Shown here: in pieces, positions 33,643-42,739 of the stretch
Layout: every line of letters begins with the position of its first letter
Numbering within the stretch: the first letter of the stretch is position 1
DNA from: Fictibacillus nanhaiensis
Lineage (GTDB): Bacteria; Bacillota; Bacilli; Bacillales; Fictibacillaceae
Direction: 5' to 3'
Assembly (NCBI GenBank): GCA_017052515.1
Contig: JAFHKR010000039.1
Coordinates: forward strand, 310,001 to 374,000
Length of the DNA stretch: 64,000 nucleotides
Position numbers and translations under genes: made by a program
The notes under the pieces: model-generated
The model's database searches: none
What the model was told of the DNA's origin: nothing
Seen by the model: the letters and a program-made list of their open reading frames with translations, nothing else

Positions 33643-36081
33643 ATGTTCATGAAAATGACGAAAAGGGTTACAAATATAAGTATCATGCTAGTAATGGTGC
33701 TTAGCATGGTTTTGCCACTGCAACAAACAGCTTCTGCAGCTGACGTTCTAACAGTTAGCGAAGCATTGATTAAGCAGGATAAATCAATACAGACAGTTGA
33801 AGGGTATATCGTAGGAACTGTTAAAGGAGGAAGTGGGTCTTCTATCTCATTCACACATGAAGGACCATTTACAGCGAATACAAATTTAGCTCTTGCCGAT
33901 TCGCCAAGTGAAACAGATAAAACGAAGATTTTGACTGTTCAGTTGCCTAACACTCCTCTTAGAAGTGCATTGAATCTCGTTGAGCATCCTGAGAACTTAG
34001 GGAAGAAAGTTCAACTCAAAGGAACGCTTGAGGCGTATTTTAGTGTGCCCGGCCTTAAAAATGTAAACGAGTATCAATTTGTTGATGGAACTCCTTCTGA
34101 ACCACAAGTCGAAGAAGTGAAATCATCCGTAGAGGGACAAGTTGTTTCTAAAGGGACTTCTGTCGTACTATCTACTGAAACAGCGGACGCTGCCATATAT
34201 TACACGCTAGACGGACAAGACCCGACTACAGAGAGCACACGTTATAGTTCTCCTATAACAGTAAATGAAGATGTAACGATTAAAGCTGTTGCTGTTAAAG
34301 AAGGGTTAAAGAATAGTACCATTTCAGAGTTTAACTACCAAGTTGCTCTATCTGGACTTCGTATCCATGATGTTCAAGGAGCAGGTCATCAATCTCCTGT
34401 TGCAAACAAAGCGGTAGAAGGCGTAGAAGGTATTGTAACAAAAGTGGTGGATAACAATAATTTTTATATGCAAGACGTAAAGCCGGATGAAGACTACAGA
34501 ACATCTGAAGGTATCTTGGTCTATCAAAAAAATCACGGACAAGCTAAAGGAAATCTAGTATCCGTTGATGGGGTAGTAAAAGAATGGGTACTTGAAGGGT
34601 ATTCAGATAAATTAAAAACAGATCTAGCTGTTACAGAGATTAATGCAAGTCGCATCACAAAACTGCAAGAAGGACAAAAACTTCCAAAATCAACGATTAT
34701 CGGCTTGTTTGGTCTTCAACAGCCTACAAAAGTAATCGATAATGATAACTTTGGAGTGTTTGATCCAAAAGAAGACGGCATTGATTTTTATGAAAGTTTA
34801 GAAGGGATGCTTGTAGAAGTGAAGAACCCTGGTGTTCTTGCACCTCAAAAGTATGGAGAACTCGTTGTAGTTCCTGATTTTTGGAAGCAAAAAGAATTTA
34901 ATTCATCAGGTGGTCTGAACATCACAGAGATTGATTATAACCCTGAACGAATCTTTATTGATATGAACGATGAATCGTTTGTGGCAAAAACCGGAGATTT
35001 CTTCTTAGGCTCTATTACAGGTGTTGTGAGTTACGGATTTGGTAACTATAAAGTGTTAGCTGATCGCGAGGAACTTCCAACATTTGTTGAAGGAAAAACT
35101 AAACCGGAAGTTACAAAGATTCATGAAAAACATAAAGAGTTAACGATTGCCAGCTTTAATGTTGAGAACTTCTCTGCACTAAAAGAAGGACGTGACAGTA
35201 CGAGTGATGAAAAAGTATCACGTATCGCAAAATCGATCGTACGTAACTTAAACGCACCAGATATCGTTGGACTTGTTGAGATGCAAGATGGAAATGGTCC
35301 AACAAATGATGGTACGACAGATGCAAAAGCAAGTGCTGACCGATTAATTGCAGAGATTACAGCGCAAGGCGGTCCAAGCTATGTGTATACAGATATCGCT
35401 CCAGTTGATGGAAAAGATGGTGGGATTCCTGGTGGTAACATTCGTGTAGGATTCATCTACAATCCTGAACGTGTTTCCCTTGCAAAAGGAACAAAAGGAA
35501 CAGCAACAGAAGCAGTAGGTTACAAAGATGGAAAGCTTACAATAAACCCTGGACGAATCGATCCAACAAACCCAGCATTTGCTAACAGTCGTAAGCCTGT
35601 CGCAGCACAGTTCATGTTTAATGGTGAAAGCGTAATTGTAGTTGCCAATCATTTTAACTCAAAGGGTGGAGATCAGCCGCTGTTTGGGAAAAATCAGCCT
35701 CCTTTCTTAGGAAGTGAAGCGCAACGTTTAGAGATCGCAGGGATTGTGAATCAGTTTGTTAAAGATGTAACGAATGAAGATAAGGATGCAAAGGTAGTCT
35801 TGTTGGGAGATTTCAATGATTTCGAGTTTACGAAAACTCTGAAGAAAGTAAAAGGCAATGAGTTGACGAACATGATTGAAGAAGTTCCATTCAAAGAAAG
35901 ATACACGTATTCTTATCAAGGAAACGCTCAAGTTCTAGATCATATTTTAGTAACGAATAATATGGCGAAGAAAACAAAAGTGGACATCGTTCATATCAAT
36001 TCGCAGTTTATGGAAGAACACGGTCGAGCAAGTGATCATGATCCTGTATTGATTCAGGTCAAACTAGATAAAGTCAGATAA
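33643..36081 (+). CDS. Secreted endonuclease/exonuclease/phosphatase-family nuclease, multidomain
   Basis: An 812-residue exported protein. A Sec signal peptide (~1-33, basic start, hydrophobic core, ASA cleavage) leads to an OB-fold-like DUF6359 domain (~35-130, SIQTVEGYIVGTVKGG). Next is a chitobiase/beta-hexosaminidase C-terminal-type module (~140-215, AAIYYTLDGQDPTTESTRYSSPITV), then a second OB/nuclease-associated region (~220-480). The C-terminal EEP domain (~495-810) has ASFNVENF, GLVEMQDG (Glu), VANHFNS, LLGDFNDFEF and SDHDPV motifs. It probably degrades extracellular DNA, for phosphate or nucleoside scavenging or biofilm turnover. There is no sortase motif. Confidence 0.88.
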   Translation: MFMKMTKRVTNISIMLVMVLSMVLPLQQTASAADVLTVSEALIKQDKSIQTVEGYIVGTVKGGSGSSISFTHEGPFTANTNLALADSPSETDKTKILTVQLPNTPLRSALNLVEHPENLGKKVQLKGTLEAYFSVPGLKNVNEYQFVDGTPSEPQVEEVKSSVEGQVVSKGTSVVLSTETADAAIYYTLDGQDPTTESTRYSSPITVNEDVTIKAVAVKEGLKNSTISEFNYQVALSGLRIHDVQGAGHQSPVANKAVEGVEGIVTKVVDNNNFYMQDVKPDEDYRTSEGILVYQKNHGQAKGNLVSVDGVVKEWVLEGYSDKLKTDLAVTEINASRITKLQEGQKLPKSTIIGLFGLQQPTKVIDNDNFGVFDPKEDGIDFYESLEGMLVEVKNPGVLAPQKYGELVVVPDFWKQKEFNSSGGLNITEIDYNPERIFIDMNDESFVAKTGDFFLGSITGVVSYGFGNYKVLADREELPTFVEGKTKPEVTKIHEKHKELTIASFNVENFSALKEGRDSTSDEKVSRIAKSIVRNLNAPDIVGLVEMQDGNGPTNDGTTDAKASADRLIAEITAQGGPSYVYTDIAPVDGKDGGIPGGNIRVGFIYNPERVSLAKGTKGTATEAVGYKDGKLTINPGRIDPTNPAFANSRKPVAAQFMFNGESVIVVANHFNSKGGDQPLFGKNQPPFLGSEAQRLEIAGIVNQFVKDVTNEDKDAKVVLLGDFNDFEFTKTLKKVKGNELTNMIEEVPFKERYTYSYQGNAQVLDHILVTNNMAKKTKVDIVHINSQFMEEHGRASDHDPVLIQVKLDKVR

Positions 36082-36087
36082 ATAAAC

Positions 36088-36429
36088 AGGCTGTTTTCTA
36101 AAGGATTTTTACTTTTAAATCTTTGTATTACTTCTTTGACAGTTGATTGGAGCGGAAGGTGCGAGACTCCTACGGGACAGGCGGGCAGTCCTCAAAATGT
36201 AAGTGGCTCGTTTAGCCCCGACAAGCAAAAGGTGAATGGACTATGAAGGCGCACTTTGCCTTCTTGGCCGTTTAACTTTTGACCTCGAGGGGCTAGCCAC
36301 TGCAACTAGACAGGTGAGACACTTAAAAGTGAAACGTACGAATGTGGCTCACCGCCTGCCCCGTGGAAAGCGAGCAACCTGGAACGGAAATCAACACGGC
36401 CAAAAGCAACTAAGTTTAAGAAAACAGTC
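36088..36429. repeat. Long intergenic repeat with inverted ends, copy 1 (342 bp)
   Basis: The ends AGGCTGTTTTCTAAAGG and TTTAAGAAAACAGTC are imperfect inverted repeats. Inner arms TTGATTGGAGCGGAAGG and CCTGGAACGGAAATCAA are also inverted. The core contains GCGAGACTCCTACGGGACAGGC and GGCTCACCGCCTGCCCCGTGG. Copies with the same order occur at 47732-48079 and 55207-55428, and a remnant at 6213. It encodes no transposase and resembles a non-autonomous, MITE-like Bacillus intergenic element. Confidence 0.85.
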
Positions 36430-36436
36430 AATAAAC

Positions 36437-36468
36437 AAAAGTCATCCGCATGATGTGGATGACTTTTT
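36437..36468. terminator. Terminator of the SASP gene
   Basis: AAAAGTCATCC (36437-36447) pairs with GGATGACTTTT (36457-36467). Symmetric A/T flanks allow use on both strands. Confidence 0.8.
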
Positions 36469-36483
36469 CAAATTGAAATCGGT

Positions 36484-36690
36484 CTAGCGACGGTATCCGC
36501 CACCTAGCTGTTGTTCTGCCATTTGAACAAGACGTTTAGTGATTTCACCACCAACAGATCCATTCGCACGGGATGTTGTGTCTGGTCCGAGTTGAACACC
36601 AAACTCAGAAGCGATTTCATACTTCATTTGATCCAAAGCTGCTTGTGCACCAGCTACTACTAATTCGTTAGAGTTATTGTTACGTGCCAT
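36484..36690 (-). CDS. Small acid-soluble spore protein, alpha/beta type
   Basis: A 68-residue DNA-coating spore protein that saturates spore DNA, giving UV and heat resistance. The conserved blocks are visible: [26 protein letters not shown] with the GPR protease cleavage context (EIA|SEFGV), and [25 protein letters not shown]. The start is ATG 36690 with AAGGAGG 8 nt upstream; an in-frame GTG three codons earlier lies in the ribosome site. It belongs to the SspA/B/C/D group; the precise paralogue cannot be told. It is expected to be transcribed in the forespore by SigG. Confidence 0.95.
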   Translation of the reverse strand: MARNNNSNELVVAGAQAALDQMKYEIASEFGVQLGPDTTSRANGSVGGEITKRLVQMAEQQLGGGYRR

Positions 36691-37088
36691 ATGTATCACC
36701 TCCTTGTACTACTAGTTTGTATATATTTAACAAATTTATACAACGTGTGAATATGCTCAATAGGTATTCGCATATTTTTGCTTTAACCGACACCAAACTC
36801 TGTAAATTTCGTATGATACATCATCCCCCTATTTTATTTTCTAGATAAGCGCTGAGCTGGTTTTTTGCTCAGTGCTTTCTATTTTCGTGGCCTTTGATAA
36901 AAAAATAAACTACGTTTTAAATTTCAGCTGTTTGATACATAACAAACTAAACTTGTAGAAATTAGAATAAAGAAAATGTATTTGAATTTAACGGATTCGT
37001 TCTATAATAAATGAAGGATGTACAATTATGTGTGATATAAATAAGCATTGAACGAAAATTGAACGTTGCAATGGGAAGTGGGTGTAAG
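36691..37088. other. Intergenic region with an orphan plus-strand terminator
   Basis: This 398-bp gap holds the presumed SASP promoter region, then an AT-rich stretch with no credible reading frame. A terminator hairpin, AGCGCTGAGC (36848-36857) with GCTCAGTGCT (36867-36876) plus TTCTATTTT, points on the plus strand although no plus-strand gene lies between it and the SASP start. The rest (36880-37075) is AT-rich leader for the EamA gene. Confidence 0.5.
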
Positions 37089-38021
37089 ATGGGGAATCAA
37101 ATAAAAAATTCTCGGTGGAAAGGGATAGGACTAGCATTAGCGGGAGCTTCACTTTGGGGATTCTCAGGAAATGCGGCAGAGTGGATCTTTTCACATTCAG
37201 CAATGACTGCCACTTGGTTAGTATCTGTCCGTATGGTGATGGCTGGAGTGCTGCTTTTATTTCTTATCTCTTTTCAGCAGAATATATTTGGAGTTTGGAG
37301 AAATAAAAAAGACCGATTTGATTTGGTAGTATTTTCTTTAACGGGTATGCTTGGCGCACAGCTCACGTTCTTTTTGAGTATAGAGGCGGGGAATGCTCCA
37401 ACAGCTACATTGCTTCAGTTTTTAGGACCGGTCTTTATTACAATTTACTTTGCGTTAAAATTATTAAAATGGCCAAAAAGAAAAGAATGGATTGCGGTTC
37501 TAATGGCGCTTTCGGGTACCTTTTTGCTATTAACGAATGGAAGTTTACAAGAGATCACGGTTTCTGAAAAAGCTATCTTCTGGGGAGTTTTGTCAGGTGT
37601 TTCTGTTGCGGTATATACCGTCTATCCTGTAAGACTCTTAAAGCAATATGCATCTGCTACGATTGTTGGCTGGGCGATGTTGCTTGGAGGATCTGCTGTT
37701 TCCATTTTTACTCAGCCATGGCAGCCGAATGAGATCAATTGGTCATTCTCCCTATTCGGGATGCTATCATTTGTTGTTATATTCGGTACCTTATTACCTT
37801 TTTATCTTTACTTAGATAGTTTGAAGTATATAAGTTCGACTGAAACGAGTTTACTTGGAAGTGCTGAACCTTTAGTAGCGACGATCGTATCCGTTATTTG
37901 GTTAGGTACTGCGTTTGGAAGTTTTCAAACAGCGGGTGGCATGCTTATTATTTTGACAGTATTCTTGTTGTCTATGCCAGAAAAGGGATGGATTCAAGTA
38001 AATCAATCTCTAAAAAAGTAA
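37089..38021 (+). CDS. EamA/DMT family permease
   Basis: A 310-residue drug/metabolite-transporter superfamily protein with about ten hydrophobic helices in two EamA repeats. The first is ~10-140 (GLALAGASLWGFSGNAAEWIF, ending FLLLTNGS). The second is ~150-295 (GVLSGVSVAVYTVYPVRLLKQYA, YISSTETSLLGSAEPLVATIVS), with the conserved Glu in the penultimate block. I favour ATG 37089 over an upstream in-frame start at 37059 because the protein then begins just before TM1. Likely substrates are amino acids or other metabolites; the direction is unknown. Confidence 0.85.
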   Translation: MGNQIKNSRWKGIGLALAGASLWGFSGNAAEWIFSHSAMTATWLVSVRMVMAGVLLLFLISFQQNIFGVWRNKKDRFDLVVFSLTGMLGAQLTFFLSIEAGNAPTATLLQFLGPVFITIYFALKLLKWPKRKEWIAVLMALSGTFLLLTNGSLQEITVSEKAIFWGVLSGVSVAVYTVYPVRLLKQYASATIVGWAMLLGGSAVSIFTQPWQPNEINWSFSLFGMLSFVVIFGTLLPFYLYLDSLKYISSTETSLLGSAEPLVATIVSVIWLGTAFGSFQTAGGMLIILTVFLLSMPEKGWIQVNQSLKK

Positions 38022-38100
38022 TGAGAAGCGCTTGATTTGACATTTATACGGAATCGTACCACTATTGTAAGATAGAACATTCAACAGGAGACGATACGAG

Positions 38101-38877
38101 ATGAACGACAAGATAGTATTTTTTGATATAGATGGAACGTTAGTAAACGATGAGAAAAAAATTCCTGACAGCACGAAAGAGAGTATTGCACAATTAAAAA
38201 AGAATGGTGTACATGTTGCGATTGCAACTGGACGAGGTCCGTTTATGTTTGAACCGATTCGAGAAGAACTAGAGGTTGATTCGTTTGTAAGCTATAACGG
38301 CTCTTATGTTGTTTTTAAAGATGAAGTAATCCACAAAACACCGTTATCGAGAGAAGCAATACTGAAAATAGAAGAAGAAGCAGATAAGGCTGGTCATCCT
38401 CTTGTATACCTTGATCATGAGAGAGCAACTAGCAACGCAGATAATCACGAAATCATTAAGAATTGTACGTTTAATCTCATGCCAAGTTATCCCGTTTTCC
38501 ACCCAGGATTTTATAAGGAGAACGAGGTTTATCAAGTATTATTATTCTGCCAAGAACAGCACGAACATGTCTATCGAGATGGATACAAAGGTACGTTCGA
38601 TTTTATCCGCTGGCATGAAAATGCATTAGACATATTACCTACTGGTGGTTCAAAAGCAAAAGGAATTCAAGCGTTTATGAACCAGATGAACATGAAGCCG
38701 GAGAACGTATACGCTTTTGGTGATGCATTAAACGATATCGAGATGCTGACAGCAGCAGGAACAGGAATTGCGATGGGTAACGGATTAAAAGAAGCAAAAG
38801 ACGCCGCAGACTACGTAACTAAATCAGTAGATGAAGATGGTATCTATCACGGACTTAAGCATTTTGGATTGATCTAA
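38101..38877 (+). CDS. HAD superfamily Cof-type phosphatase
   Basis: A 258-residue Cof/YidA-type (HAD subclass IIB) phosphatase. Motif I FFDIDGTLV (Asp9, Asp11), motif II ATGR, a C2B cap (~85-185), motif III Lys (GGSKAKGI), and motif IV FGDALNDIEML are present in order. ATG 38101 follows an ACAGGAG ribosome site. Such enzymes dephosphorylate sugar phosphates or flavin precursors; the substrate here is undefined. It is monocistronic with a terminator immediately downstream. Confidence 0.92.
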   Translation: MNDKIVFFDIDGTLVNDEKKIPDSTKESIAQLKKNGVHVAIATGRGPFMFEPIREELEVDSFVSYNGSYVVFKDEVIHKTPLSREAILKIEEEADKAGHPLVYLDHERATSNADNHEIIKNCTFNLMPSYPVFHPGFYKENEVYQVLLFCQEQHEHVYRDGYKGTFDFIRWHENALDILPTGGSKAKGIQAFMNQMNMKPENVYAFGDALNDIEMLTAAGTGIAMGNGLKEAKDAADYVTKSVDEDGIYHGLKHFGLI

Positions 38878-38882
38878 TAAGT

Positions 38883-38918
38883 AACACCCTAGTTAACCAC
38901 AACTAGGGTGTTTTTTGT
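38883..38918 (+). terminator. Terminator of the HAD phosphatase gene
   Basis: A 12-bp stem (AACACCCTAGTT, 38883-38894, with 38901-38912) is followed by TTTTT. Confidence 0.9.
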
Positions 38919-39014
38919 TCGCAAAAATGCAGTGAGAAAGGTCAAGAAAGCCTCTTAATTGACGATATAACTCGTACAGCAAGTATAGAACTTTTTGAAT
39001 AGGAGTTGTATCGT

Positions 39015-40613
39015 GTGAGATCGAATGTAAAGATGATGTATTTCTTTCTAATCACTGTCTTATTAATCGCAAACTTTCCATGTATACCTGTTTCTGCAGC
39101 AACTAAAACGGCTACAGTAAACGCTACAAGCTTAAATGTACGCACTGAACCTTCCTCTTCATCTAAACAGATCGGTTCATTAAAAAAAGGATCAATCGTT
39201 ACCGTGTTCAACGTGGAAAAAGGATGGGCTAACATTTCTTTTAAAGATAGAAAAGCTTGGGTTAGTTCCGCATACATTAAAGTGAATGCAACCAATAGTC
39301 CCACTACATCATCTCAAAAAGAAGTAAAACCTACGAAAACAGCAAAAGTAACAGCAACATCGCTAAACGTGCGAGATGGTGCAGGAGCACAGTATAAAGC
39401 GATAGGATCGCTTAAGAATGGAACTGTCGTTTCTATCGTTAAAGAAGAAGGCAGTTGGACTTCTATTTCCTATGGATCCATGAAGGGATGGGTAAGTAGT
39501 GCATATCTTTTGAACCAAACAGGTACCGCTCCGACTACTCCTAAGCCTTCTGCGACTAATCCTGTAAATAGTGGAAAGTGGGGAAGGGTAACAGCAACGT
39601 TTTTAAACTTTCGATCTGCTGGTAATCTATCTTCACCTATTCTTGGTTCACTCAAATATGACACTTCGGTTCAGATTGTGTCAGAATCAGGAAGTTGGCT
39701 TTACATTCAAACTTTGGATGGAAAGAAGGGTTGGGTATCTAGTCAATACATATCCATACAAACGGGAGGATCTCCAATCGTAACAAATCCTAAGCCTGCA
39801 ACGAAGCCTCCAGTTGTCCCACCTTCTTCTGTTTCTAAAAAAGTTGTCATCATGTCAGATGGTGTAAATGTTAGGCAAGGTCCTTCTACAAGCTATTTAA
39901 TCGTAGGAAATGCAAATCAAGGGGACGAATTTGCTTATCTACAATCGAAGAACGACTGGGTACAAATCAAGATGCCAAATGGTAAAAGTGCTTGGGTGGC
40001 AGGATGGCTTGTGGTTGTACAACAATCCCCTTCTTCTAACAATCCATCAAGTCCTAAACCATCCTACTCAGGATTAAAAGGAAAAAGAATTGTGATAGAT
40101 CCTGGTCATGGTGGAAATGATCCAGGTGCATCTGGTAAATCATCCGGTACACAAGAAGCTAGTATGACGTTGATGAGTGCGAGATTATTAGCTACACAGC
40201 TTAGTAATGCAGGAGCTAAAGTGATCTTAACCCGAAGTGATAATACGTATATTTCTCTTAATAAACGAGTGGAGATCAGTCATTATCATTTTGCTGATGC
40301 GTTCGTAAGCTTGCACTATAATTCAGCTACAGATAAAAGTGCTACAGGACTCTTAACCTTTTACTACGGTCAAAAGGATCTGAATTTGGCAAACTCGGTA
40401 AACGCGGGATTGGTTCAAGCCAATACGGGATTAAAAAGTGGTAATGTGAGGTATGGAAATTTTCACGTTCTACGTGAGAACAAACAACCAGCTGTTCTAG
40501 TAGAACTTGGCTTTTTATCGAATCCATTTGATGAATTAACAGTTAAGAGTAATTCGTTTCAAAATAAAGCCGCATCGGGTATTACAGCAGGTTTGGCTCA
40601 ATATTTTCAATAA
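39015..40613 (+). CDS. Secreted N-acetylmuramoyl-L-alanine amidase with four SH3 domains
   Basis: A 532-residue cell-wall hydrolase. A signal peptide (~1-29, ends VSA) is followed by four bacterial SH3 repeats (starting ~32, ~108, ~185 and ~270; each with LNVR/LNFR/VNVR and GWV/AWV), separated by Thr/Pro/Ser linkers. The C-terminal Amidase_3 domain is at ~350-530. Zinc ligands and the catalytic Glu are visible: DPGHGG (His), TQEASM (Glu), VSLHYN (His), VELGFLSN (Glu). It cleaves the amide bond between muramic acid and the stem peptide. I use GTG 39015 because AGGAG lies 9 nt upstream; an in-frame TTG three codons earlier abuts that site. Confidence 0.93.
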   Translation: MRSNVKMMYFFLITVLLIANFPCIPVSAATKTATVNATSLNVRTEPSSSSKQIGSLKKGSIVTVFNVEKGWANISFKDRKAWVSSAYIKVNATNSPTTSSQKEVKPTKTAKVTATSLNVRDGAGAQYKAIGSLKNGTVVSIVKEEGSWTSISYGSMKGWVSSAYLLNQTGTAPTTPKPSATNPVNSGKWGRVTATFLNFRSAGNLSSPILGSLKYDTSVQIVSESGSWLYIQTLDGKKGWVSSQYISIQTGGSPIVTNPKPATKPPVVPPSSVSKKVVIMSDGVNVRQGPSTSYLIVGNANQGDEFAYLQSKNDWVQIKMPNGKSAWVAGWLVVVQQSPSSNNPSSPKPSYSGLKGKRIVIDPGHGGNDPGASGKSSGTQEASMTLMSARLLATQLSNAGAKVILTRSDNTYISLNKRVEISHYHFADAFVSLHYNSATDKSATGLLTFYYGQKDLNLANSVNAGLVQANTGLKSGNVRYGNFHVLRENKQPAVLVELGFLSNPFDELTVKSNSFQNKAASGITAGLAQYFQ

Positions 40614-40623
40614 AGATTATTAG

Positions 40624-40666
40624 CGGCATCTCAAGTGGTTAAACCCTAGGAGATGCCGTTTTTTTG
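40624..40666 (+). terminator. Terminator of the amidase gene
   Basis: CGGCATCTC (40624-40632) pairs with GAGATGCCG (40650-40658), followed by seven T. Confidence 0.85.
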
Positions 40667-40826
40667 AACAAAAAAATTCATTGGAATAATAGTCATGCCG
40701 TTACATTGAACGTTACATAAGCTCTTTTCTATCTTTATAAACCGATTTACTGGATTTGAGGCGTCGTTTATTCATATAATTAAAAGCATAAATAATAAAT
40801 GTAGTTAACAATAGGTGGTGCCAAAC

Positions 40827-41684
40827 TTGGAGAACTCTGGACTTATTCTTGAAGGTGGCGGAATGCGCGGTGTTTATACGGCAGGAGTACTTGATGTTTT
40901 TATGGAGAACGATCTTTATTTTCCTTATGTGATCGGGGCATCTGCTGGTGCGTGTAATGCTGTATCATACCTTTCACGTCAGCACGGAAGGAATCGCACG
41001 GTGAATCTAGAATACAGCTCTCATCCTGAATATATTTCATATAAGAACTGGTTGTTTAAGAAAAAGGGATTGTTCGGCATGGACTTCATATTTGACGAAC
41101 TTCCAAATCGATTAGTTCCCTTCGATTATGCCGCATTTAAAGAATCGAAAGAAAGATTTGTTGTTGTTGTAACAGACGTAAGAACGGGCCAACCCGTTTA
41201 CTTAAATAAAGAAGATTACGAAGAGATGGAGATCTCAAATGTCTTACGCGCATCGTCATCCATTCCATTTATCGCACCAGTTGTAGAGCTTGCAGGAGGA
41301 CAGATGATGGATGGGGGAATTGCAGATCCTATTCCTGTTCATAAAGCTTTAAAAGATGGTGTTCGAAAAGGAGTTGTTGTACTGACTCAGAACGAGGGGT
41401 ACCGCAAGAAAAAGCCTAAAATGACATGGGTAACAAAAAGATTCTATCCTGAGTACACAGGACTCGACGAAAGTTTGCGTGGACGCTATATCAAGTATAA
41501 TGAAACACTCGATTTTATAGAGAAAGAAGAAAAAAATGGTAATCTATTCGTACTCCGTCCCGTAGAGAAGATGCAGGTGAAACGAATAGAACGCGATCCA
41601 AAACGACTCGGAGTTCTTTATGAACAAGGAAGAGTTGATGCTCTGAACCAATTGGATAACTTAAGAAGTTGGCTCGCAGACTAA
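40827..41684 (+). CDS. Patatin-like phospholipase family protein
   Basis: A 285-residue patatin-family lipid acyl hydrolase (YjjU-like). The oxyanion motif GGGMRGVYTAGV is near residue 10, the nucleophile elbow GASAGACNA is at ~37, and DGGIADPIPV supplies the catalytic Asp. No signal peptide or membrane helix is seen, so it is probably cytoplasmic and membrane-associated. The likely start is TTG 40827 (eight nt after AGGTGG); GTG 40815/40818 overlap that site. The substrate lipid is unknown. Confidence 0.9.
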   Translation: MENSGLILEGGGMRGVYTAGVLDVFMENDLYFPYVIGASAGACNAVSYLSRQHGRNRTVNLEYSSHPEYISYKNWLFKKKGLFGMDFIFDELPNRLVPFDYAAFKESKERFVVVVTDVRTGQPVYLNKEDYEEMEISNVLRASSSIPFIAPVVELAGGQMMDGGIADPIPVHKALKDGVRKGVVVLTQNEGYRKKKPKMTWVTKRFYPEYTGLDESLRGRYIKYNETLDFIEKEEKNGNLFVLRPVEKMQVKRIERDPKRLGVLYEQGRVDALNQLDNLRSWLAD

Positions 41685-41707
41685 ATGTTTTATACGAAAT
41701 AAATAGG

Positions 41708-41757
41708 AAAAGCTTGCTATACAAGTCACAAAAGATCTCTATAGCAAGCTTTTTCTG
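41708..41757. terminator. Bidirectional terminator, patatin / ABC-2 operon
   Basis: A perfect 14-bp stem (AAAAGCTTGCTATA, 41708-41721, with 41740-41753) has A/T tails on both sides, between convergent genes. Confidence 0.88.
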
Positions 41758-41758
41758 G

Positions 41759-42727
41759 TTAATATATCTTTTGAATCACTTGCTCAATATCCGGTTCTTT
41801 CATTTGAATATCGACCGGTTCACCCCATTGTGTGACTTTTTGAAGTAAAAGAGGTGAAGAGAGAAGAGAGCGATCATAATCTATGATTAACTTCTCGCCT
41901 TCCCATGTCATCCTTTCAATGCCTTCTACTTGAATGTCAGGGGTGTTTGGTTTTATTCGATACTGAATCTCCATGACGCTTGGTAATCCAATATTCTTCC
42001 TTAAATCTGCGAGCGTCCCATCTAATACAATTTGTCCATGATTAATCACAATCACGCGACTACATAACAGTTCGATATCATCCATATCATGTGTGGTTAA
42101 CAGGATAGTTTTCTTCTCATTTTGGTTCAGTTCCTTTAAGAAGGCTCGTATACTCGTTTTTGCATTCACATCTAATCCGATTGTAGGTTCATCTAAAAAA
42201 AGGATGTCAGGATCATGAATCATAGCTGCAGCTAGATCTCCACGCATACGTTGTCCTAAAGAAAGTTTTCGGACTGGAGTGTCCATAAACTTTCCGATCT
42301 GAAGCATATCATCATATAACCTCAAAAACTGTCGATACTTTTCGTCAGATACTTTATACATCTCTTTTAAGATATCAAAAGAATCACGTAACGGGAGATC
42401 CCACCATAGTTGTGTACGTTGTCCAAATACAATGCCGATCTTTTTGGCTACTTCTTTTCTTTTTTTCTGAGGGCTCAATCCTCCCACTTTGATTTCGCCG
42501 CTTGTCGGATGCAGAATACCTGATAACATTTTAATCGTAGTGGATTTTCCAGCTCCGTTCGGGCCGATATAACCAACGAATTCACCCTCTTCAACAGAAA
42601 AAGATAGATCATCTACTGCCTTTACCACATGATGCTTTGTAGAAAGAAGAGAAGTAAACGAACCGATAAAGCCTTTCTTTGTTTCATAGATCTTAAAGTG
42701 TTTATTTAATTGTTGAGCTTGAATCAT
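41759..42727 (-). CDS. ABC-2 exporter ATP-binding protein
   Basis: A 322-residue ATPase. An N-terminal leader ([31 protein letters not shown]) is typical of the subfamily paired with DUF990/ABC2_membrane_6 permeases. Walker [11 protein letters not shown]-loop [12 protein letters not shown], signature [10 protein letters not shown], Walker [13 protein letters not shown] and H-loop TTHDM follow, then a ~75-residue C-terminal domain. It is the third gene of a minus-strand operon with two permeases. The FGQ(R/K)xQLWWDLP motif is a strong subfamily marker. The substrate is unknown. Confidence 0.92.
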   Translation of the reverse strand: MIQAQQLNKHFKIYETKKGFIGSFTSLLSTKHHVVKAVDDLSFSVEEGEFVGYIGPNGAGKSTTIKMLSGILHPTSGEIKVGGLSPQKKRKEVAKKIGIVFGQRTQLWWDLPLRDSFDILKEMYKVSDEKYRQFLRLYDDMLQIGKFMDTPVRKLSLGQRMRGDLAAAMIHDPDILFLDEPTIGLDVNAKTSIRAFLKELNQNEKKTILLTTHDMDDIELLCSRVIVINHGQIVLDGTLADLRKNIGLPSVMEIQYRIKPNTPDIQVEGIERMTWEGEKLIIDYDRSLLSSPLLLQKVTQWGEPVDIQMKEPDIEQVIQKIY

Positions 42728-42739
42728 ATATAGCCCTCC

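Noticed and set aside
36236-36487. Open frame (83 codons) inside long repeat copy 1
   Set aside because: It lies almost wholly within the repeat, a similar frame recurs at 47897-48091 in copy 2, and there is no ribosome site. The resemblance between the two frames comes from repeat homology, not from coding constraint.
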